The translations under genes and the position numbers were made by a program. Shown piece by piece: positions 48,332 through 57,876 of a DNA stretch of 64,000 nt. Positions within the stretch are counted from its first letter, which is position 1. Each line of letters begins with the position of its first letter. Under the pieces are notes generated by a model that saw nothing but the letters and a program-made list of their open reading frames with translations, had not been told where the DNA came from and searched no databases. This stretch comes from Campylobacter concisus (GTDB lineage Bacteria; Campylobacterota; Campylobacteria; Campylobacterales; Campylobacteraceae): the NCBI RefSeq assembly GCF_003048835.2, contig NZ_CP060705.1, positions 1,054,001 through 1,118,000 of the forward strand, read 5' to 3'.

Positions 48332-49555
48332 TTAATCGTTGAAATATTGCATTAAAACTTCGCCATTTTTAGGTTTTGCAAACCACATGTGATTTGTTGG
48401 CACTAAAAATATACGGCTTCCGCTTTTGATTTCAATTGTTGGTTTAATTTGACTTTGTTGTTGGATTATGTCTTGAACCACACTACTTACATCACTTCTT
48501 GAATTAGAGTAAATTTCATTTACATAGGTGTTGTTTGCATTGTTTCCACTATTAATTTTCGATGCTATGCCTAAAAGCAAGGCATTTGTAATTGTTGAGA
48601 TTGAATATGCTATGCCGTATCTTTCCCAATATTTGTTATTGACTGCTCCAACCGCTCCTGTCATACCCATGTTATCAGCTACTATTGCATCTGTTAGCAT
48701 TATGTTTATGCCTTGTGGCGTGATAATCTCTCGCCATCTAATTTCTAATCGCTCGTGTCCGATCTTGGTGTCGTTGGTGTAAAATCCTATTGCTTTACTT
48801 CCACGTGGTATCAATACGGCTCGCCCCATTGCGGCATATATATCTTGCTCTATTTGAGCCGTAACTATTCCGCTTAAATCCGAGCTTATTGCACTAGTTA
48901 ATATGGCTGGGATTAGTCTGCCAGCTCTAATTGTGCGATACAGCCTATGCTCATTTGTGCTTATATCAACTGGCTTTTGATTTGAAAAGCTATCAACGCC
49001 ATATTTTGAGCTGTTTTGATTTACGCTTTTTACTTCATTATTGCGATTTGCTAAAATTTGCGCTCGCATTAGCTCCTGCATTCGTTTTTTATACGCCCTT
49101 TGGTTGTCTATTGCCATTTCTTGTCGCAATTGTTCTTGTTTGGCTTGAAGCTTGGCTTGTTGTTCTCTTGCACGCTGTGCCATTTGCTCCTGCTCTTGTA
49201 TATCTTGCTCAGGCGTCTGATCTTGTAAATTTTGATTTCTTTGTTCATTTAAAGCATTTTGTTGCTTGTTGCCTAGCTTCTCGAGTCTGTTTAAAATCTC
49301 AGTTAAATTCTGATCTTCATTTGGCTCTTTCTTGCCAGCTCTATAGATATAATCATCTACTGGGAATTTTGAATTTTCGAATAGATGATTTAAATTTGTT
49401 TGATTTTGCAAATTCCTGATCTTCTCATCTTTTGCTTTTTTGCTTATATTTTCGTCATCAAATATTTCAGCCGTAGCTGTATTGGTGGCAAAAAGGGGGG
49501 CAGATATAACGCTAATTGTAACTATGCTTAAAAATAGTCTATTCCCCTTTTTCAT
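48332..49555 (-). CDS. virB10: VirB10/TrbI-like T4SS core protein
   Basis: 407 residues. N-terminal membrane or signal segment (LFLSIVTISVISAPLFA), Gln/Glu-rich linker (about 75-165), and C-terminal TrbI/VirB10 domain with ILTSAISSDLSGIVTAQIEQD, VLIPRGSKAIGFY and WREIITPQGINIML. Start 49555 is preferred, with AAAGGA upstream; the frame extends to 49576 inside virB9. A run of six C codes part of the signal region. Bridges inner and outer membrane. Confidence 0.93.
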   Translation of the reverse strand: MKKGNRLFLSIVTISVISAPLFATNTATAEIFDDENISKKAKDEKIRNLQNQTNLNHLFENSKFPVDDYIYRAGKKEPNEDQNLTEILNRLEKLGNKQQNALNEQRNQNLQDQTPEQDIQEQEQMAQRAREQQAKLQAKQEQLRQEMAIDNQRAYKKRMQELMRAQILANRNNEVKSVNQNSSKYGVDSFSNQKPVDISTNEHRLYRTIRAGRLIPAILTSAISSDLSGIVTAQIEQDIYAAMGRAVLIPRGSKAIGFYTNDTKIGHERLEIRWREIITPQGINIMLTDAIVADNMGMTGAVGAVNNKYWERYGIAYSISTITNALLLGIASKINSGNNANNTYVNEIYSNSRSDVSSVVQDIIQQQSQIKPTIEIKSGSRIFLVPTNHMWFAKPKNGEVLMQYFND

Positions 49556-49556
49556 T

Positions 49557-50783
49557 TTAAATTCCTTTAGTTTCATTTATTGTTTTTTTGTTTTCTTTTT
49601 GGTGCTGTCTTATTGCTTCTTTATCTGTATTTAGGTTTTTTCTTATTTCTTTTCTATCTCTTTCTTCTTGCGTTTCTTTTCTCTCTACGCACACATAGCT
49701 ATCGCCACTTTTAATAGTAAATTTTGGATTTATGGTTTCGGCTATAATGTAATCTCCTATTACTCTTGTTTCTACTGGGCTGTCCTGCTTGTCGATAACT
49801 GCAAAAATTGTAGGAATTTGTGGCATTTCATCTTTGGCATATTTAAAATATGTAAATTTCTTGTCGCTAAAAATTTCTGCTGATAAAAGCCATTCATTTT
49901 CTTTTTTTGCTTTTTGCGTATAGCCAGTATAAATATCGCTCTTTAGCACTTTTAGCTCTGCTATGCCATCTTTTATGATTTTATATTTATCGCTTTCATC
50001 TTTTGCTTTGGCTTGCTTTGCCTTTTGCACTTCATCGTCTTGTATGCGAATTACAAAGCTTGGATCATTCGTATTTTTGTAATCTGTCGAATATAAATAA
50101 AATGTGTGGATTTTTCCATCGCTTGTAAAAATAGTTAGACTTGTATCAATTCCTATAAGCTGTGGGATTATCGCTATCGCATTTGCTTTGCTTGGTATTT
50201 GCTCTACTTTAAATCCTGTTTGGTCACCCAATACAAAATTATCTATATCATTATCAAATATAAGCGTTGTTGCCATTGCTTGGCGAGTACGTATTTTATG
50301 CGTCTTATTTGGTACGTATTTTATTGTTTGTGTATTTTCATATCCGCTATAATTTTTAGTGTGGAATTTGTTTTGTAGTGCTTTTAAGTCCTGATTTCTT
50401 ATGGCATTTTGCATAAGCTCAAGCTCTTCTTTGCTTATATCTTGCGATTGCTCTGCACCCATTCCATCTTGGTCTGGCATTTGCGCCATTTGTGGTTGAG
50501 AATTATTAAATTTTGCTAGTTGCGGATGATTGTTCTGTCCCATGCCAAATGGTTTTACCTTGAAATTTGATTGAACTTGACTATTGATATCCTTGTTTTT
50601 GTCATTAAAAATATCTTCGCCCATTGAGCCATTTTTTTGCTGTTCATTAACTAGTTCTTGTGTCTGTCGCATAATTGCACGGACTTCATTCATTTGTTCT
50701 TCACTTAATCCGCCTTGGTCTTGTTCTGCATTTAAATTTAAAACAAATAATGCTATTAAAGATAATCTAGTTAAATTTTTCAT
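49557..50783 (-). CDS. virB9: VirB9/CagX-like T4SS outer core protein
   Basis: 408 residues with signal peptide (NLTRLSLIALFVLNLNA), a long Gln/Met/Asp-rich linker (to about 135), and beta-domains with ANAIAIIPQLIGIDTSLTIF and the C-terminal KKFTYFKYAKD family motif followed by YIIAETINPKF. Longer than typical VirB9 because of the linker. Overlaps virB8 by 4 bases. Confidence 0.88.
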   Translation of the reverse strand: MKNLTRLSLIALFVLNLNAEQDQGGLSEEQMNEVRAIMRQTQELVNEQQKNGSMGEDIFNDKNKDINSQVQSNFKVKPFGMGQNNHPQLAKFNNSQPQMAQMPDQDGMGAEQSQDISKEELELMQNAIRNQDLKALQNKFHTKNYSGYENTQTIKYVPNKTHKIRTRQAMATTLIFDNDIDNFVLGDQTGFKVEQIPSKANAIAIIPQLIGIDTSLTIFTSDGKIHTFYLYSTDYKNTNDPSFVIRIQDDEVQKAKQAKAKDESDKYKIIKDGIAELKVLKSDIYTGYTQKAKKENEWLLSAEIFSDKKFTYFKYAKDEMPQIPTIFAVIDKQDSPVETRVIGDYIIAETINPKFTIKSGDSYVCVERKETQEERDRKEIRKNLNTDKEAIRQHQKENKKTINETKGI

Positions 50784-51430
50784 TTCTTATCCTTTTCATC
50801 TATTATCTGCGTTACTTGATATTTGTTCACTATAAAGCCTGTTGGGTTTTTCATTGTGTCCGCATAATTACTAGTTTGGTTACGGAAGTCATACTCTATT
50901 GCACTTCTATATTTTTTATAGCTAACTTCAGTGCGAGTTGGATTTGTAATTTCTGCTTGAAAATCTATCGTAGCTACATTTTGGCTTAAAATCGCTACGT
51001 TTAGAATTTTTATATCCCTATAGTAGTTTTTGGTAGTGTAAATTGAATTAGGATCACTAACCAAATTTTCGAACGCTTCCCATACCTGTCTACTACTTTG
51101 CGTACGTATTTCGTTATAACGCTCGGCATCATCTATGCGATTAATTAGCTCTCTATTTTTCACATATCCTGCAAGTATGCTTTTTAAAAGCTCTTCATTG
51201 TTTCTAACGTTTAGACTGGTATCGTCTATTGTCACAAACCTTGAGTCACCATCTGAAAATTTTAACAATACAGGCTTTGTCTCTTTAAGAGGCGTTAGTA
51301 GTGCTATCGCAACGGATAAACTTATGCTAACTATTGTTAAAGCAATGATCACATAAAACATATACGCTTTTATGTTTCGCTCCGCCTTAAAAATAAAATT
51401 TGGGTCTACTTTTTTGCCTTCGTATGCCAT
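50780..51430 (-). CDS. virB8: VirB8-like T4SS protein
   Basis: 216 residues: short cytosolic N-terminus, TM near 22-48 (AYMFYVIIALTIVSISLSVAIALL), NTF2-like periplasmic domain with YVKNRELINRIDDAERYNEI and FIVNKYQVTQI. Nucleates the inner-membrane complex. One base from virB7. Confidence 0.92.
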   Translation of the reverse strand: MAYEGKKVDPNFIFKAERNIKAYMFYVIIALTIVSISLSVAIALLTPLKETKPVLLKFSDGDSRFVTIDDTSLNVRNNEELLKSILAGYVKNRELINRIDDAERYNEIRTQSSRQVWEAFENLVSDPNSIYTTKNYYRDIKILNVAILSQNVATIDFQAEITNPTRTEVSYKKYRSAIEYDFRNQTSNYADTMKNPTGFIVNKYQVTQIIDEKDKK

Positions 51431-51431
51431 A

Positions 51432-51554
51432 TTAACCTACTTGTATGATGTCGTAGCAAGCGCAAGGGCTTACTTTTTCTATTTTGCTTGGCTTATCAGC
51501 ACATCCGCTTAAAAATATCATTAAAGCCGTTGTTACAATTACTGCTAGTTTCAT
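51432..51554 (-). CDS. virB7: VirB7-like tiny lipoprotein
   Basis: A 40-residue gene in the gap between virB4 and virB8. ATG 51554 follows AAAGGAGCTAAAA. Signal peptide VIVTTALMIFLSGC with lipobox LSGC and lipid Cys18, then a short tail with a CAC motif. Size, lipobox and place before virB8 are those of VirB7, which stabilises VirB9 in the outer membrane. Easily missed by a length cut-off. Confidence 0.85.
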   Translation of the reverse strand: MKLAVIVTTALMIFLSGCADKPSKIEKVSPCACYDIIQVG

Positions 51555-51556
51555 TT

Positions 51557-54016
51557 TTAGCTCCTTTGTTCTTTGTGTTCTATATAGTATTTACGCCAAT
51601 GTATTGGGCTTTCAGTCTTTAATTTTTTTATCAAATTTACGCTATCTGAGCTTGACGAGAATACTCTTAAATAATTTCCTAGGCTTGACAAATTGACATT
51701 TAGTTTTGCGCTCTCGTTTCGTAGCTTCATATTTAAAAGCACCTGCCTAGCATTTGATTGAGTGTCTTTTAAGAATTTAGCTTCCGTAGGCGTTAGTCCT
51801 ATTATCTCGCTTAGCTGATTTAGCGTATCTTCATTGTTTGTTGGGAAGATAAGAAAATTTGCGATATTGTCAAGAAATGATGAGCCACGCTCATTTCCGT
51901 TAAACAGGCTTATGTTTTGAAAGCCAAAGCATCCAACACCGCCTATCTTTCTCCACTCCAAAATACCTTCAAGGATTTTCTCTGACATTACTTCATCTCT
52001 TAAATAGTCCTTCAACTCGTCTATGAAACAAAAAAAGCCACGTATATTTTCGCTATTTTTTGCCTGATTTTTCAGTCTGTGAAATACATACATTGCGGTG
52101 AGGGCTGATACCTTTTTGTTTGGCAATATTCCATCCATGTTTAGTACTGATAGCTGTTTTGTGAAATTTAGGGCATCTTCTTTGTTGTCGAATATTGAGC
52201 CCTTATAATTTCCAAATCTAGTCTTTAATCTTGCTTCATTATCGGCTGGCAGTGAGTCTATGAAATCGCTTAACGACAATATTTGATCCGCTTGCTTATT
52301 GTCAAAAAGCCTATTTATTGTTTCTCTAATATCTTTTGTTGCATCATGCTCTTCAGGCTTTAGCTCTGCCATTGAGCTTAGCCATGACGCTAAAAATTCT
52401 CTATTCTCTGCTGTATCGGCTAGGCTGAATGGATTTAGTTTAAACCCATCGCTTTCGCTATCATGATATTCGCCGTCCATGTAATTTGTGAAGCAATACA
52501 TACCCCTTAGCTTGTCCATTGCAAAAATGCTTACAGGATATTTGAAAAGATTTGTCATCAAGAATTGAATTGTTGTTGTTTTACCAGTTCCTGTTCCGCC
52601 TATGATCATTGTATGACCTGCTGGTCTATCTCCATCAGGTTGGCAGTGAAAGTTAAACAAAAATGGTGTGCCGTTTAAGTGCTTAAAGGTCGTAACTGCT
52701 TCGTCACCCCAATCATTCTGATTAAATCCAGTTACTTCGTTCTCAAAATTTGCGATCGTAGCTAGGTTGCTTATGTTTAATGTTTTCTTTCTTGCATTTA
52801 AATTTCCACGACTTGGGAAGAGACTAAAATATAGTGCCTTTTGGTTAATAGTCTCTCTAACAACGTTGAGACCTTGATTTTCAAGGATATTTTTTAGTTC
52901 GTTTGTGCGATTATCTAGTTCTGCTAGGTTGTCGGCTAGGCAATATATAGAAAAGCTTGTTTCAACTAGGTTTTCTCTATCTGCTTGGATAAGCTCCATC
53001 AAATGATCTAGTTTTTGTTGGACTAGTTCAACCGAGAAGGCTCTAGTATCTTTTATTTTTTTGATTGCTTTGCGTTTTTCGTACGCCTTAAAGTAAATCA
53101 TCGTCATAAACTCATGATCACTCTTAATTAAATTTGACGTAATAATTGACTTTATTTGCTCTGTTTCGTATGCCTTAACGCTAATAAATCTCGCATATTT
53201 TGTTGTGCCATCATTTCTATAAAATTCAATATAATCTTTTTTAAATTCGACATAAGAGCTAATGTAGCTATCTGTTATTAATTCGTTTGTGTATCTTAAA
53301 TTTGTTTCCTGTGCGTTTGAGTACGTCGCATAAAAATTAATTATCTCATCACTACTCATCTGGCGTGGCTGATAGGTTGCCAAATGATTTTTTATATTTA
53401 GAAGTGTGTTATTTAACAACTCCATTTTTTGTCTATAGTTTGAGCTTTCTTTATTTTTCTCGTCTTGTTCGCTAGTTACTTTTGTCTTAAAACTTTCAAG
53501 AAATCCAGTTATATTTTTAGTTGTAGTTGATATCAATAAAAAATATTTGATTGAATAAATATCTTGATTTTTCTCCCATTTTTCAATTATTTCATTTGCA
53601 TATTGATTTATATTTTTTTCTATGTAATCCTTAGCCTTGATCTTAGTTTTCTTGATAATTAAATTAGTTTCTACACTATCTTTTAGCGTTGTAAAAAACA
53701 TAATTCGATTTATTAGATAATCCATTTCATTGTCAAGACTAATTCCTGCGTAGCTTGTCCCCTTAAGCTCCACTGCAATTGTTATATTGCCATCTTTTGT
53801 AACAATAGCATTCTCGCCGTATTTGCATGCGATATTGTTCTCTTTTGCCATTGTGTATATTTCAGGTTCGCCCAGCATTATTATTCTGTCAGCTTTTTTA
53901 TTTATTTGACTTATTTTTGAGCGGATATCACTATCTTTTTCTTTTTTTGTTTCAATTCCAAGTTCTTGTTTGTTTTGTTTCCAATCTTTAAAAACATCTA
54001 TAAGTCCACGAGCCAT
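51557..54016 (-). CDS. virB4: VirB4 ATPase
   Basis: 819-residue CagE/TrbE/VirB4 ATPase. N-terminal domain up to about 430, then Walker A GGTGTGKTTTIQFL near 475, Walker B GFFCFIDELKDYLRD, and FGFQNISLF. Drives pilus biogenesis and substrate transport at the inner membrane. Lies two bases from virB7. Confidence 0.95.
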   Translation of the reverse strand: MARGLIDVFKDWKQNKQELGIETKKEKDSDIRSKISQINKKADRIIMLGEPEIYTMAKENNIACKYGENAIVTKDGNITIAVELKGTSYAGISLDNEMDYLINRIMFFTTLKDSVETNLIIKKTKIKAKDYIEKNINQYANEIIEKWEKNQDIYSIKYFLLISTTTKNITGFLESFKTKVTSEQDEKNKESSNYRQKMELLNNTLLNIKNHLATYQPRQMSSDEIINFYATYSNAQETNLRYTNELITDSYISSYVEFKKDYIEFYRNDGTTKYARFISVKAYETEQIKSIITSNLIKSDHEFMTMIYFKAYEKRKAIKKIKDTRAFSVELVQQKLDHLMELIQADRENLVETSFSIYCLADNLAELDNRTNELKNILENQGLNVVRETINQKALYFSLFPSRGNLNARKKTLNISNLATIANFENEVTGFNQNDWGDEAVTTFKHLNGTPFLFNFHCQPDGDRPAGHTMIIGGTGTGKTTTIQFLMTNLFKYPVSIFAMDKLRGMYCFTNYMDGEYHDSESDGFKLNPFSLADTAENREFLASWLSSMAELKPEEHDATKDIRETINRLFDNKQADQILSLSDFIDSLPADNEARLKTRFGNYKGSIFDNKEDALNFTKQLSVLNMDGILPNKKVSALTAMYVFHRLKNQAKNSENIRGFFCFIDELKDYLRDEVMSEKILEGILEWRKIGGVGCFGFQNISLFNGNERGSSFLDNIANFLIFPTNNEDTLNQLSEIIGLTPTEAKFLKDTQSNARQVLLNMKLRNESAKLNVNLSSLGNYLRVFSSSSDSVNLIKKLKTESPIHWRKYYIEHKEQRS

Positions 54017-54025
54017 TGTCTAATC

Positions 54026-54268
54026 CTATGCAAAAAATTTTCTTTGTGAAATTTTAAAATTTGAGCCGATGATCTCATAGATATCTTCATCGAAAAATTC
54101 CAAAATGAAAAAAAAGCAGTATAGAACTGCAACGACTGCCAATGAATACAAAATAAGGATAAACCACGATATAAATCCGATTACAAAGATAATTAGTAAG
54201 CTTGTTGTAGTTAGCCCCATTATTTTTGTTTTTCTCGTTAAGTCCATATAGCAGTCAGTTACAACCAT
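54026..54268 (-). CDS. virB3: VirB3-like T4SS protein
   Basis: 80 residues with the VirB3 pattern CYMDLTRKTKIMGLTT and one long hydrophobic region (LLIIFVIGFISWFILILYSLAVVAVLYCFFFIL). Start 54268 (MVVTDCYM) leaves 17 bases after virB2; the open frame reaches 54316, which would overlap virB2. The ribosome site is weak, suggesting coupling to virB2. Confidence 0.82.
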   Translation of the reverse strand: MVVTDCYMDLTRKTKIMGLTTTSLLIIFVIGFISWFILILYSLAVVAVLYCFFFILEFFDEDIYEIIGSNFKISQRKFFA

Positions 54269-54285
54269 TTTACACTCGCTTAAAT

Positions 54286-54603
54286 TTACATTGCAGATGC
54301 AGTTAATCCGTAGCAAACTCCTAGGATTATCGATGCGATTAGCACAAACCTTATGTGTTGTTTTATTTGTTCGACATTAAAAAGTGCCGTAAGCATGAGG
54401 ACAATTATCCATAAAATTCCAATAACGAGTATAATCGTGTTTAGAACGCTTGCAACACTGCTTCCTGCTTCAGTTATTTGAGTATTAGTGTTTTGCTCAA
54501 GTGTTTTCAACACATTTTGTCCGCCACCTGATCCAAAAAGAAACAATGGTGAGCACATTGCTAGATAAAAAAGCTTTTTCGCTTTTGATAGAATTTTTTT
54601 CAT
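54286..54603 (-). CDS. virB2: VirB2-like pilin
   Basis: 105 residues: long basic signal segment (KKLFYLAMCSPLFLFGSGGGQ), short polar stretch, then two TM helices (VLNTIILVIGILWIIVLML and IRFVLIASIILGVCYGL) typical of VirB2/TrbC pilins. First gene of the leftward virB operon. Confidence 0.88.
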   Translation of the reverse strand: MKKILSKAKKLFYLAMCSPLFLFGSGGGQNVLKTLEQNTNTQITEAGSSVASVLNTIILVIGILWIIVLMLTALFNVEQIKQHIRFVLIASIILGVCYGLTASAM

Positions 54604-55186
54604 TCCATACTCCTTGTGTAATTTATTTTGTTTCCGTTACTATATTATTTTTTAAAAACGGACTTTTTGTATAAATATTTTTAAGATGTATGTTTTTATG
54701 GGAGTTCTAAAATATGATATAAGTTTTTAATTTTTATTTACTTTTTAATTTTTCTAAAGTAGCGTTGGCACTTCATTTATTTTTATAAATTTTCTTTTTA
54801 CAAAAATGTCACTTTATATGTATTTTTATTTTTATTATCTTTTGTGTCTTTGACTATATATTTTCAATTTTTATATATTCTATTTTAATTTATTTTTATA
54901 AATATAATTTTTCTTATCATCTTTATTTTACTTATTTTATATTTTTACAAATATTCTTTTTAATTACTATTATTATTTAAAAATAAAATGAGATTTTTAT
55001 TTTTATTTTTTTATTCTTTTGTAAAAAGAATAAAAAAATCACACTATAAAGCCGATTATATCGGCGTTTAGTGTAAAAAGTGATATATAAAAAGGGGTTA
55101 TCCTGCCTATCTTCTCGCATTATATTTTTAACTTTACTTACACTAACATCATTACAAATCTTTTAAATAGTTGGAGTTTTTTTATT
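54604..55186. promoter_or_regulatory. Divergent control region and candidate oriT between virB2 and relaxase
   Basis: 583 very AT-rich bases without a gene. At 55005-55039 is a perfect 16-bp inverted repeat (ATTTTTTTATTCTTTT, loop GTA). Directly after it, 55041-55074, is a second structure: outer ACACTA/TAGTGT, inner GCCGAT-TAT-ATCGGC. ATCAC (55038-55042) and GTGAT (55080-55084) add a further outer pair. Inverted repeats next to a relaxase gene are the usual mark of oriT. A nick site cannot be named by eye. Promoters for both operons must also lie here. Confidence 0.5.
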
Positions 55187-56788
55187 TTGGCTAGGACAGA
55201 AGCACAATGGGATGAATTTTTAAAAAACTATCAGAGCTGGGCGAACAAAAAATTCAATAAATGAGCACAAAAATATATCTTTTAGCTCGAGCCATATTTC
55301 ATCGATTAAAAATTCTTTCTCAAAAAATACAAAACAATCTGTTGTGAAGATGATTTCAAATTTACCACGTGAAAGTATTAAAAGATGTATTGACTACACT
55401 CTCAATAACTCAATTGATGGCTCTGCCATCAATGAAAAAGGGGAGAGAGTAAGCAGTGACGAAATTATGAAAAATTGGAGTAAGGATTTTGGCACAAATA
55501 AAAATTCAAAAGACGCTTGGCATCTTATTTTCTCAATCAATGAGCCATGCAATGACGAAAAAACACTAAACGCTCTAGTTGATAGTGTTAGTGAAATTTT
55601 AAGTAGAAATTTTATGGGGCATAAGTATGCTTTGGTGCTTCACACACATCAAAATAACCCACACGTGCATGTAGTTCTTAACAAGCGTAATGATATGACT
55701 AGGCGTAAAATTCATTTTGATACTCGTGACGAGATTAAAGATTTTTTCGACGAAGTTCGCACTGATTTTGCCTATTCGCTTGGTGCAAGAGGGTTAAAAT
55801 ACGAAAATAAAAACGCTATGCATAAGGATTTAAAAAAAGAATTTTCTAAAATAAAATCTAGTATCAACCTCGAGCAGGATAGCTATACGGCAAAGGATAA
55901 AACACTAGAATTTTACGAGCAAATGCAAGAAAAAAATAAGATAGAATATAATGCAACTTCCAGCCGTATTAAGGCTATGAATGATGAGATTGATTTACTA
56001 AAAAAAGCCAATGATGAGCTGACTAGGCAATTTTTACTCTACGTTCAGAAAAAGGGCAAAAAACGTTTTAAGCTGGGGAAGGAGCTAAAGGAGAATAATA
56101 AAATATTACTTCAAAAAAACGTAAGGATTTAATAAAAGAGATTAAAAAGCTTGATAGTCTTTCATATAAAGCTACTCAGATTAATGATATGCATTTGGCT
56201 CACTACAAGGATCAATCTGATACCCTTAAATTACTTGAAAAATTTTAGTTATAACTTTAACAAAATTTATCCGCACGGCAAAGGCTCTAGTAAAAGCCGA
56301 CTGGTTATTTTCTAAAAAGGTAAAAACGATCTATTGCTGTGCTTCGTGGGCGTGATGATAATGCTAAAAAATACTTTGATGATAGCTTAGTTGCTACACG
56401 TCTTTTGGGTCGCAATGAAAGTCTTTTTAAACTTAATAAAAAACTTGAAATTTTAGATCAAAGCCTTTATATTTTACATCACTCCGAGCTTGGCGATACT
56501 GAGAAAAATGAATTTAAAAAGCGACTAGATGATAATAAAGATTTTATAGCCGACATTTGCAAAAAACGCTTTTCATATATTGAAAATAAGCTATTAAAAT
56601 CTGAAAAAATTAGTAAGGACGATTTTCTTTTAAAAGAGTATTTTAAAGGTGTATCTATGCTTGATACTACGGCTAACGAACGACTTATCAGGATCAAAAA
56701 TGAGCGTAGGCTTTATAAGGATGTTTTGGCGGAACGTGAGACTATGGGCTTAAATGCTTACTCTTCGTACGATAAAAACTCAAAATGA
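55187..56788 (+). pseudogene. MOB relaxase gene broken by four frame changes
   Basis: Conjugative relaxase in pieces. Piece 1 starts at TTG 55187 (LARTEAQWDEFLKNYQ, GGAG upstream). Piece 2 is the main part, open from 55224, with first ATG at 55344 and stop at 56132; it carries Tyr in CIDYTLNNS and the metal motif NNPHVHVVLNK. Family-like sequence (NISFSSSHISSIKNSFSKN) continues upstream of that ATG. Piece 3 (KKRKDLIKEIKKLDSL) ends at 56248, piece 4 (LTKFIRTAKALVKADWLF) ends before 56350, piece 5 runs to 56788 (LRGRDDNAKKYF). Each junction is at or beside an A-run: 55247-55252, 56113-56119, near 56238-56242 and 56322-56326. Piece 2 alone keeps the catalytic domain. Confidence 0.8.
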
Positions 56789-57048
56789 AAAATAACGATC
56801 GTAGTAGATAAATGCTATTATCTACTATTTTAAAAATTTTCTTTGATTGTTGTTTGATAGTTTGCTAAAAATAATAAAATATATAACAAAAACTACATAT
56901 AATTAAAATTAATAAAAAGTTAAGAATAGTAGTAATTTTTTTATAAAAAAATTAAGATAGTAAATATTAAAAATGTGTTATTTTGTTGGCACGTTCTTTA
57001 AAAATACTTTTTTTACATTCCTATCGGTATAAACTTCATCTCTTTTAC
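56789..57048. other. AT-rich spacer containing the toxin's out-of-frame tail
   Basis: Between the end of the relaxase gene and the toxin stop. It holds an AAAATAATAAAATATATAA stretch (56867-56887) resembling the element's promoter motif, and, from 57048 down to 56978, the out-of-frame continuation of the toxin gene. Nothing else was recognised. Confidence 0.5.
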
Positions 57049-57288
57049 TTATGTCGAGAAAAAAAGTACTATAAGCTCTTCATCTTGTATAAAACATATC
57101 AAGCGATAGTTTTTTACTCTATATCTCCATAATCCACTCAAATTCTCAGTTAATCCTTTTCCGCTACTGCGTGGATCATCACTTTCCTCGAGTCGATCAA
57201 GAAACTTTTGAATTGGTTTTTTGATTGAGCCGTCAAGTTCATTAAACTTCTCTTTAGCATAATCGCTAAATCGTATCTTATAAGCCAT
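56978..57288 (-). pseudogene. RelE/ParE-type toxin, frameshifted before its C-terminus
   Basis: Read in frame, the gene starts at 57288 and stops at 57049 (79 residues, ending LIVLFFST). It shows RelE/ParE fold pattern: IRFSDYAKEKFNELD, SGLWRYRVKNYRLICFI. At a run of seven A/T (57059-57065) a frame change would continue as LDISKRDEVYTDR to 56978; the form DISKRDEVY is the normal RelE end with catalytic Arg and Tyr. The present frame lacks it, so the toxin is probably inactive, or phase-off. Overlaps the antitoxin by 11 bases. Confidence 0.7.
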
Positions 57289-57529
57289 TTTCTTTCTTTA
57301 TATCAGCCCATGAGGTTGATTTGCTTCCGCTAGCCAAATATTCAGAATAAAGCTTTGCTCCAAGCTTTGCATCTTCAATGTCTTGCAAGGCTTCGCTGTC
57401 GATCTTATTTTTCGATGTGTTGATATACTTTATCGTATATGTTGGATTGCTGGCTTTGGCGACAGCGTTTTTTATAGCTTGGATAATTTGTTGGTTTAAA
57501 TTTTCGCCTGTAATAGTTATAGTTTTCAT
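57278..57529 (-). CDS. Antitoxin of RelE/ParE-type module
   Basis: 83 residues, upstream of and overlapping the toxin. Helical with a C-terminal region AKLGAKLYSEYLASGSKSTSWADIKKENGL (split by S), whose SWADIKKE ending is common in RelB/Phd-like antitoxins. Would neutralise the toxin and repress the operon. Assignment rests on order, size and tail. Confidence 0.7.
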   Translation of the reverse strand: MKTITITGENLNQQIIQAIKNAVAKASNPTYTIKYINTSKNKIDSEALQDIEDAKLGAKLYSEYLASGSKSTSWADIKKENGL

Positions 57530-57540
57530 GTGTTTGCTCT

Positions 57541-57792
57541 CTATTTTTCAAAGTCTGGAATAACTATAGGTGATTTATACCTAGTATTACATTCATATGC
57601 GTCATACTTCAATTTATTATATGCGTCTGATGTGCTTGGTTCGGTATTTCTGTATTTCTTTAAAATGATTTCACATTCTTCGTCACTCAACTCGTGCTTT
57701 TGTTTTTGTACCTTTGGCAGTTGAAACTCTGCACATCCACTAAAAAACAATCCAGCTATTGCTGTAATTATCAAAACCTTATTTACTTTCAT
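57541..57792 (-). CDS. Small lipoprotein
   Basis: 83 residues with signal peptide VLIITAIAGLFFSGC (lipid Cys20) and a charged mature part with a further Cys pair (DEECEII, AYECNTRY). Could be an entry-exclusion or T4SS-linked lipoprotein; no family recognised. Confidence 0.6.
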   Translation of the reverse strand: MKVNKVLIITAIAGLFFSGCAEFQLPKVQKQKHELSDEECEIILKKYRNTEPSTSDAYNKLKYDAYECNTRYKSPIVIPDFEK

Positions 57793-57876
57793 TGTAAATC
57801 CTTTTTTTAAGAAAAATTATAACATATTGTATAAAATTTTACGTTATAAGGCTATTTGGTTTCTCGACCAGCTTTA

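Noticed and set aside
48931..49419. Rightward 162-codon frame antisense to virB10
   Set aside because: Shadow of the Gln/Glu-rich linker of virB10; Cys/Leu-rich translation, no ribosome site, and the minus-strand gene is certain.
49495..49500. Run of six G in virB10 as a phase-variation tract
   Set aside because: Campylobacter phase-variable G-runs are normally eight or more; six in a signal-peptide codon run is not convincing.
55187..56788. Sequencing error as full explanation for the relaxase frame breaks
   Set aside because: Four breaks in one gene while long neighbours (virB4, virD4, topoisomerase) with similar A-runs are open. Not excluded, so kept as the refuting test rather than the call.
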